Shown piece by piece: positions 24,858 to 33,217 of a stretch of 35,011 bases of DNA. Below the pieces are notes generated by a model. That model searched no databases. It worked only from the letters and a program-made list of their open reading frames with translations, and had not been told where the DNA came from. The position numbers and the translations under genes are program-made. Source of the DNA: CAZTKP01 sp964614215 (lineage in GTDB: Bacteria; UBP6; UBA1177); assembly GCA_964614215.1 (NCBI GenBank), contig CAZTKP010000007.1, positions 1-35,011 of the forward strand, written 5' to 3'. Position 1 is the first letter of the stretch, and every line of letters starts with the position of its first letter.

Positions 24858-25281
24858 CGATCTTATAAAGTTTGCTTTAAAACTTCTTTCTGTTCGGGAT
24901 TACTTTTCATGTGAGATCGCTCAGAAGCTTGAGAAAAAGGATGCAGAAAAACCTGACATAGATCTTGTGGTTCAATATCTAAATAAATACAAGTATTTAA
25001 ATGATAGCGAAACATTGAGGAAGTATGCCGACGAAGTGTTCAGAAAAAACAGAGGAATAAACTATCTTAAAAAAAAGTTATACGAAAAAGGTTGTAAAAC
25101 CCTGTTCTCAGATGCTGTTTTTTCTAAAGTTTATACAAAAGAAATGGAGAGAAATGCTGCCAAAAAATTAGCTGAGTCAATGTCAGGACATCCGGTCGAA
25201 AAGATCGTTGGCAGACTGAAGTCCAGAGGTTTCAGTACAGACGTTATCTATGAAGTTTACGAAGGATTAAAACAGACATGA
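24838..25281 (+). CDS. recX: RecX-family regulatory protein
   Basis: RecX binds the RecA filament and modulates its activity. The product is about 147 residues from the ATG at 24838 and helical throughout, with the family's LIKFALKLLSVRDYFSCEIAQKL pattern near its start (9-31) and repeated three-helix modules. A longer frame begins at 24778, but its extra residues are encoded by the alternative frame of pilT and do not look like RecX. No clear ribosome site precedes 24838, so translation may depend on termination of pilT, whose end it overlaps by 20 bases. It overlaps the next gene by four bases (ATGA). Confidence 0.82.
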   Translation: MTPTKTNDLIKFALKLLSVRDYFSCEIAQKLEKKDAEKPDIDLVVQYLNKYKYLNDSETLRKYADEVFRKNRGINYLKKKLYEKGCKTLFSDAVFSKVYTKEMERNAAKKLAESMSGHPVEKIVGRLKSRGFSTDVIYEVYEGLKQT

Positions 25282-25946
25282 ACATTGAAGTTTTATACGA
25301 AGATAACCATTTGATTTCAGTGGTGAAAGCTCGAGGTGTTCCTGTTCAGGAAGATGCATCGAAAGATAATGATCTGTTGTCTCTGATAAAGAAATACCTG
25401 AAGGATAAATACAACAAGCCCGGCAAGGTTTTTATTGGAATGGTGCATAGACTAGACCGACCGGTCGGTGGTGTCATGGTCTTTGCTAAAACTTCAAAAG
25501 CAGCTTCAAGGCTGAGCGATCAGATCAGGAAAGGTCTCTGGAAAAAGACCTATGTGGCTGTTGTTGACGGAGTGCCTGAAAAAGCAGAAGGCAGGTTGCA
25601 GGACCATCTACTGAAAGATAACAGCAGGAACATTTCGGCAGTTGTAGAAAAAGCTACTCCCGGGGCAAAAAAAGCGCTGTTAAATTATAGTGTTATAAAA
25701 TCTTTTGGGAAAAGAGCAATGCTGAAAATTGATCTTGAGACCGGCAGAAGTCATCAGATAAGAGTTCAGCTTTCAAGTCGCACAATGCCCATAGTGAACG
25801 ACCATAAATACAATCCTGATTTTGAAAGAGGAAAAGATATCGCATTATGGTCATTGGAGCTGGAGATAATTCATCCGATTACAAAGGAAAAAATAGTTTT
25901 TCATAAAGATTTTCCGGAAGAGTTCAATGACCTTCTTAAAAGTTGA
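25278..25946 (+). CDS. RluA-family RNA pseudouridine synthase
   Basis: The enzyme isomerises uridine to pseudouridine in rRNA or tRNA. The 222-residue product has only the catalytic domain: HRLDRPVGG with the catalytic Asp60, a central ALLNYSVI stretch, and ETGRSHQIRVQL (usual form GRTHQIRVHL). It lacks the N-terminal S4 domain of RluC/RluD, resembling short stand-alone members such as RluA, TruC or YhcT types. The substrate cannot be assigned. Its start overlaps the recX stop (ATGA), so it belongs to the recA run. Confidence 0.88.
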   Translation: MNIEVLYEDNHLISVVKARGVPVQEDASKDNDLLSLIKKYLKDKYNKPGKVFIGMVHRLDRPVGGVMVFAKTSKAASRLSDQIRKGLWKKTYVAVVDGVPEKAEGRLQDHLLKDNSRNISAVVEKATPGAKKALLNYSVIKSFGKRAMLKIDLETGRSHQIRVQLSSRTMPIVNDHKYNPDFERGKDIALWSLELEIIHPITKEKIVFHKDFPEEFNDLLKS

Positions 25947-25950
25947 ATTG

Positions 25951-26013
25951 TTAAGAAAATTAACATAACATTAACAAAAAACCCGTTGTTCTGTCAGAAA
26001 TGTTAAATAAAAT
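25951..26013 (+). promoter_or_regulatory. Candidate Pho-box-like promoter of the two-component genes
   Basis: TTAACA at 25960-25965 and 25971-25976 are 11 bp apart (TTAACATAACATTAACA), with a related TTAAGA at 25951. Further on, CTGTCAG (25991), GTTAAAT (26002) and TTAAAC (26013) again have an 11-bp period. PhoB/PhoP-type regulators bind 11-bp-spaced direct repeats of this kind (CTGTCAT or TTAACA). A possible -10 TAAAAT lies at 26008-26013. This suggests autoregulation of the response regulator that follows. Confidence 0.5.
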
Positions 26014-26023
26014 TAAACGGGTT
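25980..26023 (+). other. Inverted repeat in the response-regulator leader region
   Basis: AACCCGTT (25980-25987) is matched by AACGGGTT (26016-26023) across a 28-base gap. It might be a weak terminator for the recA run, a leader structure, or chance; the long loop and missing T-run argue against a normal terminator. Confidence 0.3.
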
Positions 26024-26048
26024 CATTAATTTTTGTTAGGAGAAAACG

Positions 26049-26738
26049 ATGATAGACAAAAAGATCCTTCTTGTTGATGACGAAGAGGATATTCTCAATC
26101 TTGTGAAGTATAATCTGGAAAGAGAAGGCTACAAGGTTGAAGCGGTTATGACGGGAGAGCAGGCTGTAAGAAATGCCAGGGAAAATATACCGGACCTTAT
26201 TCTTCTTGATCTCATGCTTCCCGGGATGGACGGTCTTGATGTGTGCAGGATCCTTAAAAATGATAAAGGTACCGGCAAAATTCCCATAGTTATGCTTACG
26301 GCAAAGGGCGAGGACAGTGATATTGTGACTGGCCTGGAGCTTGGAGCAGATGATTACATCACAAAACCTTTCAGTCCTAGAATTCTTGTTGCAAGAGTGA
26401 AAGCCGTTCTTAGAAGAGAGGGCAGAACAGAAGAAGGAAAAAGTCCGCTTCTTAAGATCGGGGATCTTGAGATAGATTCCGCGAGACACAGGGTTTCGGT
26501 CAACGGAGAGAGAACAGACCTTACGGCTACGGAGTTCGATATTCTTCTTTACCTTGCACGCCGACCCGGTTGGGTTTTTACTAGATCTCAGATAATCAAC
26601 GGTGTCAAGGGAGACGACTACCCGGTAACGGATAGATCTGTCGATGTTCAAATTCTTAACCTTCGGAAAAAACTCGGAAATGCCGGCGATTACGTTGAAA
26701 CGGTAAGAGGTGTCGGGTACAGGTTTAAGGAGCTGTAA
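26049..26738 (+). CDS. OmpR/PhoB-family response regulator
   Basis: The product is a DNA-binding response regulator of 229 residues. The receiver domain has acidic residues D10/D11, the phospho-acceptor Asp54 in LILLDLMLPGMDG, Thr84 and Lys106. The C-terminal winged helix (about 130-228) includes LTATEFDILLYLARRPG and ends VRGVGYRF, as in PhoB/PhoP. AGGAGA (26038-26043) precedes the ATG. The histidine kinase gene follows immediately. An 11-bp-periodic repeat tract upstream resembles a Pho box, which supports a phosphate-type role and autoregulation. No pst or phoU gene is in the window, so the signal remains an inference. Confidence 0.92.
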   Translation: MIDKKILLVDDEEDILNLVKYNLEREGYKVEAVMTGEQAVRNARENIPDLILLDLMLPGMDGLDVCRILKNDKGTGKIPIVMLTAKGEDSDIVTGLELGADDYITKPFSPRILVARVKAVLRREGRTEEGKSPLLKIGDLEIDSARHRVSVNGERTDLTATEFDILLYLARRPGWVFTRSQIINGVKGDDYPVTDRSVDVQILNLRKKLGNAGDYVETVRGVGYRFKEL

Positions 26739-26739
26739 A

Positions 26740-28179
26740 TTGAAGTTGAGATTAAAATGGAAACTCTTTTTTACTTATGTTTTACTGGCCGTTCTTTCCG
26801 TTCTTATTGTTTCCTTCTTTCTTTTTGATGCGGTTACTAACTTTCATATTGAGCAGTCAAAAAAGGAACTTAGATCGACAGCAGTTCTTCTTGAGGAGCT
26901 TTATTCGGGAAATTCCATCAAAAAGGATTTCTCTCCGGATGTTATGTTCAAGCACATGGGCCCGAGAACAGGAAAAAGAATGACCTTGATCGCTGAAGAC
27001 GGGAAAGTTCTTGCTGATTCGGAAAAAGACATCAAAGTGATGGAAAATCATAGAGACAGACCGGAGATAATTGAATCTAAAGAAAAGGGGATAGGCACAT
27101 CTATAAGATATTCCAGCACGTTAAAAAAGAATATGCTTTATGTTGCAATTCCTTTTATCAGTAACGATGGAAAAAGGTCCACGATAAGAACATCAATTCC
27201 TCTGATAACAGTAACAGAAACAATGAAACCTGTTCTAACAAAATTTATGATAGCCAGTCTTTTTGCGGTTCTTATCGCGGCGTTCTTTTCCTTAATAATT
27301 TCATGGGTTATTAGTCGTCCGATAGGCAATATTCAGAGAGTTGTTGAAGATTTTTCTGACGGAAAATTTGATACAAAAATAGAATCGTCTAATACGCTTG
27401 AGTTTGCAAAGCTTGCCGAGAACATGAATCTCATGGCTGTTGAGCTCAAGAACAGGATCGATACCATCACAATGCAGAGGAATGAGCTAGCAAGGCTTGA
27501 GAACATCAGAAAAGAGTTCGTAGCAAATGTGAGTCATGAGCTCAGGACACCTATTACAAGCATAAAAGGCTATATCGAAACTCTGACGGACGGAGCGATC
27601 GAAGACAGAGAAAATGCTGTTAAATTTCTTGACATCATTTCAAGACAGACAGATAGATTAAACAGTATTATCGAGGACTTGCTCTGTCTTTCGAGAATAG
27701 AGAAAGACAACGAAACCGATGGCGTTGATGCCAAAGTCGTTCCTGTTGACCCTGTTCTTTACGCTGCTGTTTCCATCTGTTCTTCCAATGCTGAAAAAAA
27801 GGGAATGGAAGTTACGATCGAATGTGATCCAGGACTTCGGGCTTTAATGAATCCGAGCCTTATTGAGCAGGCGGTTGTCAATCTGCTTGACAACTCCATC
27901 AAATACAGCGAATCGGAAAAAATAGTCGTAAGTGCCCAAATTGAAAGGGAAAACCTTGTAATAAGAGTAAAGGATTTCGGAAAGGGGATCGCAAAGGAAC
28001 ATCACGACAGGATCTTTGAAAGATTCTACCGTATCGATAAAGCCAGAAGCAGAAACCTCGGAGGTACAGGCTTAGGTCTTGCAATTGTTAAACATATCGC
28101 CCATTCTCACGGCGGAACAGCCACTCTTGAAAGTGAGCCTGGGAAAGGAACCACTTTTTCAATAATAATTCCTGCGTAA
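26740..28179 (+). CDS. Membrane sensor histidine kinase (PhoR-like)
   Basis: The product is the partner sensor kinase, 479 residues from a TTG start at 26740. The TTG is preceded by AAGGAG (26727-26732) at seven bases; the frame is open further upstream to a GTG at 26710 inside the response-regulator gene, but that has no such site. It has one membrane segment near 5-27 and an extracytoplasmic sensor region of about 130 residues. A second membrane segment lies near 168-192. HAMP, HisKA with SHELRTPITS (phospho-His266), and HATPase with NLLDNSIKYS, GKGIAKEH and GGTGLGLAIVKH follow. The layout matches PhoR-type kinases. Confidence 0.9.
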   Translation: MKLRLKWKLFFTYVLLAVLSVLIVSFFLFDAVTNFHIEQSKKELRSTAVLLEELYSGNSIKKDFSPDVMFKHMGPRTGKRMTLIAEDGKVLADSEKDIKVMENHRDRPEIIESKEKGIGTSIRYSSTLKKNMLYVAIPFISNDGKRSTIRTSIPLITVTETMKPVLTKFMIASLFAVLIAAFFSLIISWVISRPIGNIQRVVEDFSDGKFDTKIESSNTLEFAKLAENMNLMAVELKNRIDTITMQRNELARLENIRKEFVANVSHELRTPITSIKGYIETLTDGAIEDRENAVKFLDIISRQTDRLNSIIEDLLCLSRIEKDNETDGVDAKVVPVDPVLYAAVSICSSNAEKKGMEVTIECDPGLRALMNPSLIEQAVVNLLDNSIKYSESEKIVVSAQIERENLVIRVKDFGKGIAKEHHDRIFERFYRIDKARSRNLGGTGLGLAIVKHIAHSHGGTATLESEPGKGTTFSIIIPA

Positions 28180-28189
28180 TCATTTTAAA

Positions 28190-28218
28190 TTGACTTGAAA
28201 TCTCTCCTGAAATAATCT
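28190..28218 (+). promoter_or_regulatory. Sigma-70 promoter of the OPT transporter gene
   Basis: TTGACT (28190-28195), a 17-base spacer and TAATCT (28213-28218) lie between the kinase stop and the transporter start, so this gene probably has its own promoter. The leader would be about 25 bases. Confidence 0.6.
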
Positions 28219-28248
28219 TTCACGTGTTTAATTTTGCTGGAGATAGTT

Positions 28249-30051
28249 ATGTCAGAAGAGAAAAAAGTTCCTGTTCTCGATCCGCATGAAGAGGCGGACA
28301 GGTTGTGGCTGGAAAATGTCTATCAGGGTGACACGAAGCAGCTGACTTTCAGAGCGATCGTCATGGGTATGATAATCGGCGGCTTTATGAGTCTCACGAA
28401 CCTCTATATCGGACTGAAAACGGGCTGGGGTCTTGGTGTTACGATCACAGCCTGTGTTCTTTCCTTCAGTATCTGGAAAGTTCTAAGAAAGATAGCTCCA
28501 AGGTTTTTTAAGACGGACATGACGCTTCTTGAAAATAATTCAATGAAATCAACGGCTTCTTCAGCGGGATACACAACTGGCGGAACAATGGTGAGCGCCA
28601 TCTCGGCATACATTATTATAACTGGAAAACACATGGATTTCTGGGTGCTTACGGGCTGGACAGTCTTTCTGGGAATTGCCGGAGTTGTCATGGCGATCCC
28701 GATGAAAAAACAGATGATAAATATTGAAAAACTGCCTTTTCCTTCTGGAATTGCGACAGCGGAAACGCTGAAAAGTCTGTATGCGGGAGAGGAAAGTAGA
28801 AAACAGACAAATAGTCTTCTGGGCTTTGCACTTCTGGGTATTGGTCTGACAGTTATCAGGGACTTTTTTGAATGGATAAAATATACTTACGCTATTTTTG
28901 GTGAAAAGTTGGCTCAATACACCGTTTCTATGGAAACAAGCCTTATAATGGTGGCAGCGGGCGGAATTATGGGCTGGAGGACAGCATGGAGCATTCTTTT
29001 TGGTGGAATTTTAAACTACATCATCCTCGCGCCAATTTTGTATGATGCCGGAATTATTAAAGAACTAGGCTACAGAGGAATAAGCAGCTGGAGTCTGTGG
29101 TTCGGAGCTTCCGTAATGGTTTCGGCAGGTTTTACATCATTTTTCATGCAGTGGAAAGTTGCGATGAAGGCTTTTTCGGGAGTGAAGGATATTTTCTCAA
29201 CCAAAAAAAGAGAGCTTACTGAAATAGAGAAAGTTGAAGTTCCGATGAGCTGGTTTTTCTGGGGAATTCTCATCGGCGGTGCAGGAATAACTTTTATCAT
29301 GAGATACTACTTCGGAATTTCAATGTGGATGAGTATACTTGCGATAATACTAAGCTTTTTTCTTGCAATCGTAGCTTGTAGGGCAACAGGTGAAACCGAT
29401 ACAACTCCGGTTGGAGCTCTTGGTCAGGTAACTCAGGCTTTTTATGGAATGATTGCTCCGGGAAGCATGGTGACAACGCTTATGACTGCGTCCGTTACTT
29501 CAGGAATTGCAGGATCTTCTGCAGACCTTCTCACAGATCTTAAAACAGGCTATCTGCTTGGAGCGAATTCAAGAAAGATGTTTGTAGCACAGTTTATAGG
29601 AATTTTTGCCGGAACGGCCGTCATTGTTCCCGCTTTTTATCTTATAGTTCCGACTCCTGATGTTCTTGGTAGTGACTATTTTCCAGCTCCTGCGGCCCAA
29701 GTCTGGGCTGGTGTTGCAAAACTTCTCGGACAGGGAATAGCTTCGCTTCATGTGACAGCAAAGATCGCTATGCTTGCAGGTCTTCTTGTGGGAATGATAA
29801 TTCCTATTCTTGAAAAGATCTTTCCCAAAGCTTCAAAATATGTTCCGTCTTCAATGGGAATCGGGCTGGCTTTCGTTATTCCTTTCTGGAACTGTCTTTC
29901 AATGTTTATCGGTGCGCTGATAGTTCTCATAATTGAAAAGAAGAAAAAGGCGCTTTCAGAATATGTAATTCCTGCCGCTTCAGGTATAATAGCAGGAGAG
30001 AGCCTTGCAGGAGTTTTTATAATTCTTGCTACGACACTGATGGGAAAGTAA
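28249..30051 (+). CDS. OPT-family oligopeptide or metal-chelate transporter
   Basis: This integral membrane protein has about 600 residues. I start it at 28249, seven bases after GGAG; the open frame extends to 28234. A hydrophilic start (about 35 residues) is followed by some 14-16 membrane segments. Features of the OPT family include NLYIGLKTGWGLG near 55-67, a PFPSGIATAETL stretch near 160-171, GETDTTPVG near 380, and AGSSADLLTDLKTGYLLG near 425-442. Bacterial members import peptides or metal chelates by proton coupling; the substrate is not evident. It may or may not belong to the regulon of the adjacent two-component system. Confidence 0.9.
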   Translation: MSEEKKVPVLDPHEEADRLWLENVYQGDTKQLTFRAIVMGMIIGGFMSLTNLYIGLKTGWGLGVTITACVLSFSIWKVLRKIAPRFFKTDMTLLENNSMKSTASSAGYTTGGTMVSAISAYIIITGKHMDFWVLTGWTVFLGIAGVVMAIPMKKQMINIEKLPFPSGIATAETLKSLYAGEESRKQTNSLLGFALLGIGLTVIRDFFEWIKYTYAIFGEKLAQYTVSMETSLIMVAAGGIMGWRTAWSILFGGILNYIILAPILYDAGIIKELGYRGISSWSLWFGASVMVSAGFTSFFMQWKVAMKAFSGVKDIFSTKKRELTEIEKVEVPMSWFFWGILIGGAGITFIMRYYFGISMWMSILAIILSFFLAIVACRATGETDTTPVGALGQVTQAFYGMIAPGSMVTTLMTASVTSGIAGSSADLLTDLKTGYLLGANSRKMFVAQFIGIFAGTAVIVPAFYLIVPTPDVLGSDYFPAPAAQVWAGVAKLLGQGIASLHVTAKIAMLAGLLVGMIIPILEKIFPKASKYVPSSMGIGLAFVIPFWNCLSMFIGALIVLIIEKKKKALSEYVIPAASGIIAGESLAGVFIILATTLMGK

Positions 30052-30106
30052 ACTCTTTTCAAAATAACATCTCTACAAAACATCTAAAATATTAACTAGA
30101 ATTTTA

Positions 30107-30134
30107 TTGACATCAAGTCCGTAAATGATAAGTT
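30107..30134 (+). promoter_or_regulatory. Weak candidate promoter of the EGF/DUF4215 protein gene
   Basis: A perfect TTGACA (30107-30112) lies 16 bases before a poor -10, TAAGTT (30129-30134). The -35 is convincing, the -10 is not. Confidence 0.3.
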
Positions 30135-30185
30135 CAATGCGGTACATTTTTGGCACTTTTTGTATTTAATTTTTAGGAGATTTTG

Positions 30186-33100
30186 ATGAAAAATTTTAAG
30201 ATTATTTTGGGGGGGGGCACTTTTCCTCGTGTTTTTTAATGCTTATGCCGGTTGGGGCCCGGATCTTTGCGAAGATGTGTCCTGTTCTGGACATGGATAC
30301 TGTGAAGAAGATGGCGATGACGAGTGGTGCGTATGCGATGCAGGTTATATTGCCAGTGGACTCAACTGTATTGAAGGTTGTGTGGACGTTGACTGTAGCG
30401 GACATGGAACATGTTCTGTCTCTGGTGGACAAGAGGTCTGCAACTGCGAATCAGGTTTTAATCCGGATGGAACGCAATGTGTTGTTGATGGTGCTTCAGG
30501 TACAGATAATCTCATAATTCTTAATGAAAGCGAGTGTGCAGATACAGGTTTTTGCCACTACAGGTTTATTTTTGCTTCCGGCTATTATGATTTTACTCCT
30601 GAAAACGCATCTCTTTACGATATAATTCTTAATATTAAAGATCCTGAGGAGAATTGGCATAATTATTGGCAGACAGTTAGCCAGTGTGTTTCAGATGGAG
30701 TTTGCGATAGTGTGGACTCACAATACGTTGATTTTTGGTGGAAACATCAAATAAGTGGTGAAGAATATATTGCCGTTGAAATTATGGGAAATGGGGATGA
30801 TGCTTACGATCACCTTTATCATAACTGTTATGTTCCATGTGGAAATGGAATTCTTGACAGCGGAGAAGAATGTGACGATGGGAATTTTATTGATTATGAT
30901 GGATGTACAGCCTGTATGAAGGATTTTTATATAGGGAACCCGGAAGAATGTGACACAGATAATTACTGTGAATTTGTTTTTGATGCAGGGTTTGTTGAAA
31001 AAATGAGAGAAAATGGAACCAGTGACAAGGACATCGACATAAGTATAGAGTTCGGTGATGGAGGTTCATTTTCAAAAAGTCTTAACTACTGTTTGAAAAA
31101 CAGATATTGTTTCGAAGACTCAGAAAGAAACATTATTTTCAGAAAGAAATATTATAACGAGCAGAATAGTCCTGTCGTTACTGAAACGACTGCACCAGGG
31201 ATAGGAACTGTGGGTCACGGCGAGACAAGCACAGGGAATGAGGTTGATCCCTGTTCAGGTCACGAATGTTACACCAATGCACCTTATATTAAACTGACGC
31301 CTCAAAGTTTTATTACAGATGAAACAACTGATTATATTGGCACTCTTTTTGTTGCTACAAGACTATTTGATTTGGCTGATTCTAACGAAAGAGCACTAAA
31401 TAATATGAGAGATCATGGCTGGGGAAGGTATTTTGAAAAGAATTCAAAAATATTTATTTATGCTGATGTCCCGACTGGATATGAAATAAGAGATTTCGGT
31501 GGAGGTGAGTGGATAATGTCTACAGGGCAAAATCCTCCGCAGGCAATGGATGCAGATGATCTGAAGGGTGAAGTATTAAATGAAATAAGAGCGATGATTT
31601 ATGAGAGTGAACTTTTAACAGATGACCAAAAGATTGATGCCGATAATTTAGTGACAGGTTATTCGTCAAGCGAAACTTTTTATGATGATATTGTAAACGA
31701 CCCGATCTTGGCTCTATTTATTACAGTCGATCAGAAAGATGCACTTCTTATGCTTTCTGAGTACAGAAGTACGAAGTTTTTTACTTTGTATAAAATTATA
31801 GCTCCTTCAACCACAGAATCCGTTCATGGAGAACTTAAATACCAAGGAGCTTTGCCTGAATTATTTGATTATTATATGGATGAAAATACAGATGAAGATG
31901 ATGTGGACGGGTTAAGTGGAGAAGAATGCTGGGGAAAAACAGGACAGGATCTCTGGCCTGAAATTTTTAGAAATATTAATGTAAGTGATTTAAAAATATG
32001 TATCGGTGTGGGTGAAAAAGGAACCGACGATGATGTATATGTGAAGTTCAATAATCAAGACAATGTAAAAATTGATCCTGAAGATCAAAACAGCTTACTT
32101 CGTCCTTCTTTATTCTATCTTGATAATGAAAGAAACAATTTTGGATCCAATTATAAAGACTGCTTTTTTATAAAAACAGATCAGGTTTCTGTAAATAAAA
32201 TTAAAGACATTGAGTTCATAAAACTTGCGAAATATCCTTTTGACAGAGGAGATAATATTCCAAGCACAAATCCCGGAAATGATGATGTTGCTGTAAAGGA
32301 TTTAGAGCTCTTTATTAATGGCGTTAAAATATTTTCAAAAACCTTCAACCCTTCGATTAAAATGGACGATCCTAATGATGAGGCTGGAGCAGTTCCTTAT
32401 ATTGTTATTGAAGAGAATGAAATTAGATCTAATCCTTACTACAGGTATGGCTCTTTTTATGAAAATGTTAACAATGAAGGAGAGGAATATAGGATATATG
32501 ATATCTCAGATTTTATTAATGAGGTTGATGGAAATGACCTTATGCAGTCAATAGAGTGCACAATAGGACATCTAACAGAAGTTGATAAAACATATCACAA
32601 AAGCTCTCCTGATATAGATCTCTCATTGGAAGCTGGTCACGATTATGTAACGTTTGATTATCAAGACCCAAAACTGTTAGATGTGAATTTTGGATTAACA
32701 GACGAAAGTTGGTGGCCCTTTGAGTTTGATATGTATGTTGATGCTGAGTTCAGAATTGTTTATGAAAATACATTGGACAAGAAAGGAAATATTATAGGAC
32801 ATCATTACCGATTAGCTTTAGAAAACTTTGAAACAAGTTTTGATGGATGGGATGGGTTTTTGAGTTTCAGCGCTTTCACTTTTGGCTGGCTTCCAAACAC
32901 ATTTGCTACATTCCATCTTGCAAATTTTGCAGAGGGATTCTTAAAATTGGCACACATTGATTTTAATGAATATGTTGATGAAATTGGTACTGAAAACATT
33001 ACATCAATAAGCACAATAATGGCAAATAATGTATACTTCAATCAAGATATTGAAGGAATCTCACTTAATATTGATTTCACCAACAGAGTTTTTGCAGGAA

Positions 33101-33216
33101 GAATTATTCAAAATATAATTCTCACATGTATTGATGATGAAATTGAGGGATCTTCGGACTGTCTTTTCAGATACCCGAACTCAGTTAGTGAAGCACAGAA
33201 TCTTGCTGGAGAATAA
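30186..33216 (+). CDS. Large secreted EGF/DUF4215-type protein, interrupted by a G9 tract in the signal peptide
   Basis: A strong AGGAGA (30175-30180) leads to the ATG at 30186, but the frame runs into a TAA at 30237 after 17 codons because of nine G at 30209-30217. With eight G the product is 1009 residues with a perfect signal peptide ending FFNAYA, then Gly22. The main frame is open from 30229 to 33216. In restored numbering there are two EGF-like repeats with CSGHGxC (28-61, 65-98), a four-cysteine module (115-187), a DUF4215-type CGNGILDSGEECDDGN motif (from 218), and a second four-cysteine module (253-323). A long region follows, including a PLAT/LH2-like stretch (about 598-720; GTDDDVYV, LDN, NFGS). 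It is probably a surface protein. It looks more AT-rich than its neighbours. Function is unknown. Confidence 0.8.
30209..30217 (+). repeat. Poly-G tract (G9) in coding sequence
   Basis: Nine consecutive G lie at codons 8-11 of the signal peptide. The full-length reading frame requires eight (or 5, or 11) G; with nine the product is a 17-residue peptide. This is the standard form of a slipped-strand contingency locus, though a homopolymer sequencing or assembly error gives the same picture. Confidence 0.85.
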
Positions 33217-33217
33217 T

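Noticed and set aside
25980..26023. Rho-independent terminator after the pseudouridine synthase gene
   Set aside because: The loop is 28 bases and no proper T-run follows; it is more likely part of the regulatory region or chance.
26013..26651. A 212-codon minus-strand frame antisense to the response regulator
   Set aside because: The plus strand is a clear PhoB-type regulator with all catalytic residues; the antisense product is basic and domainless.
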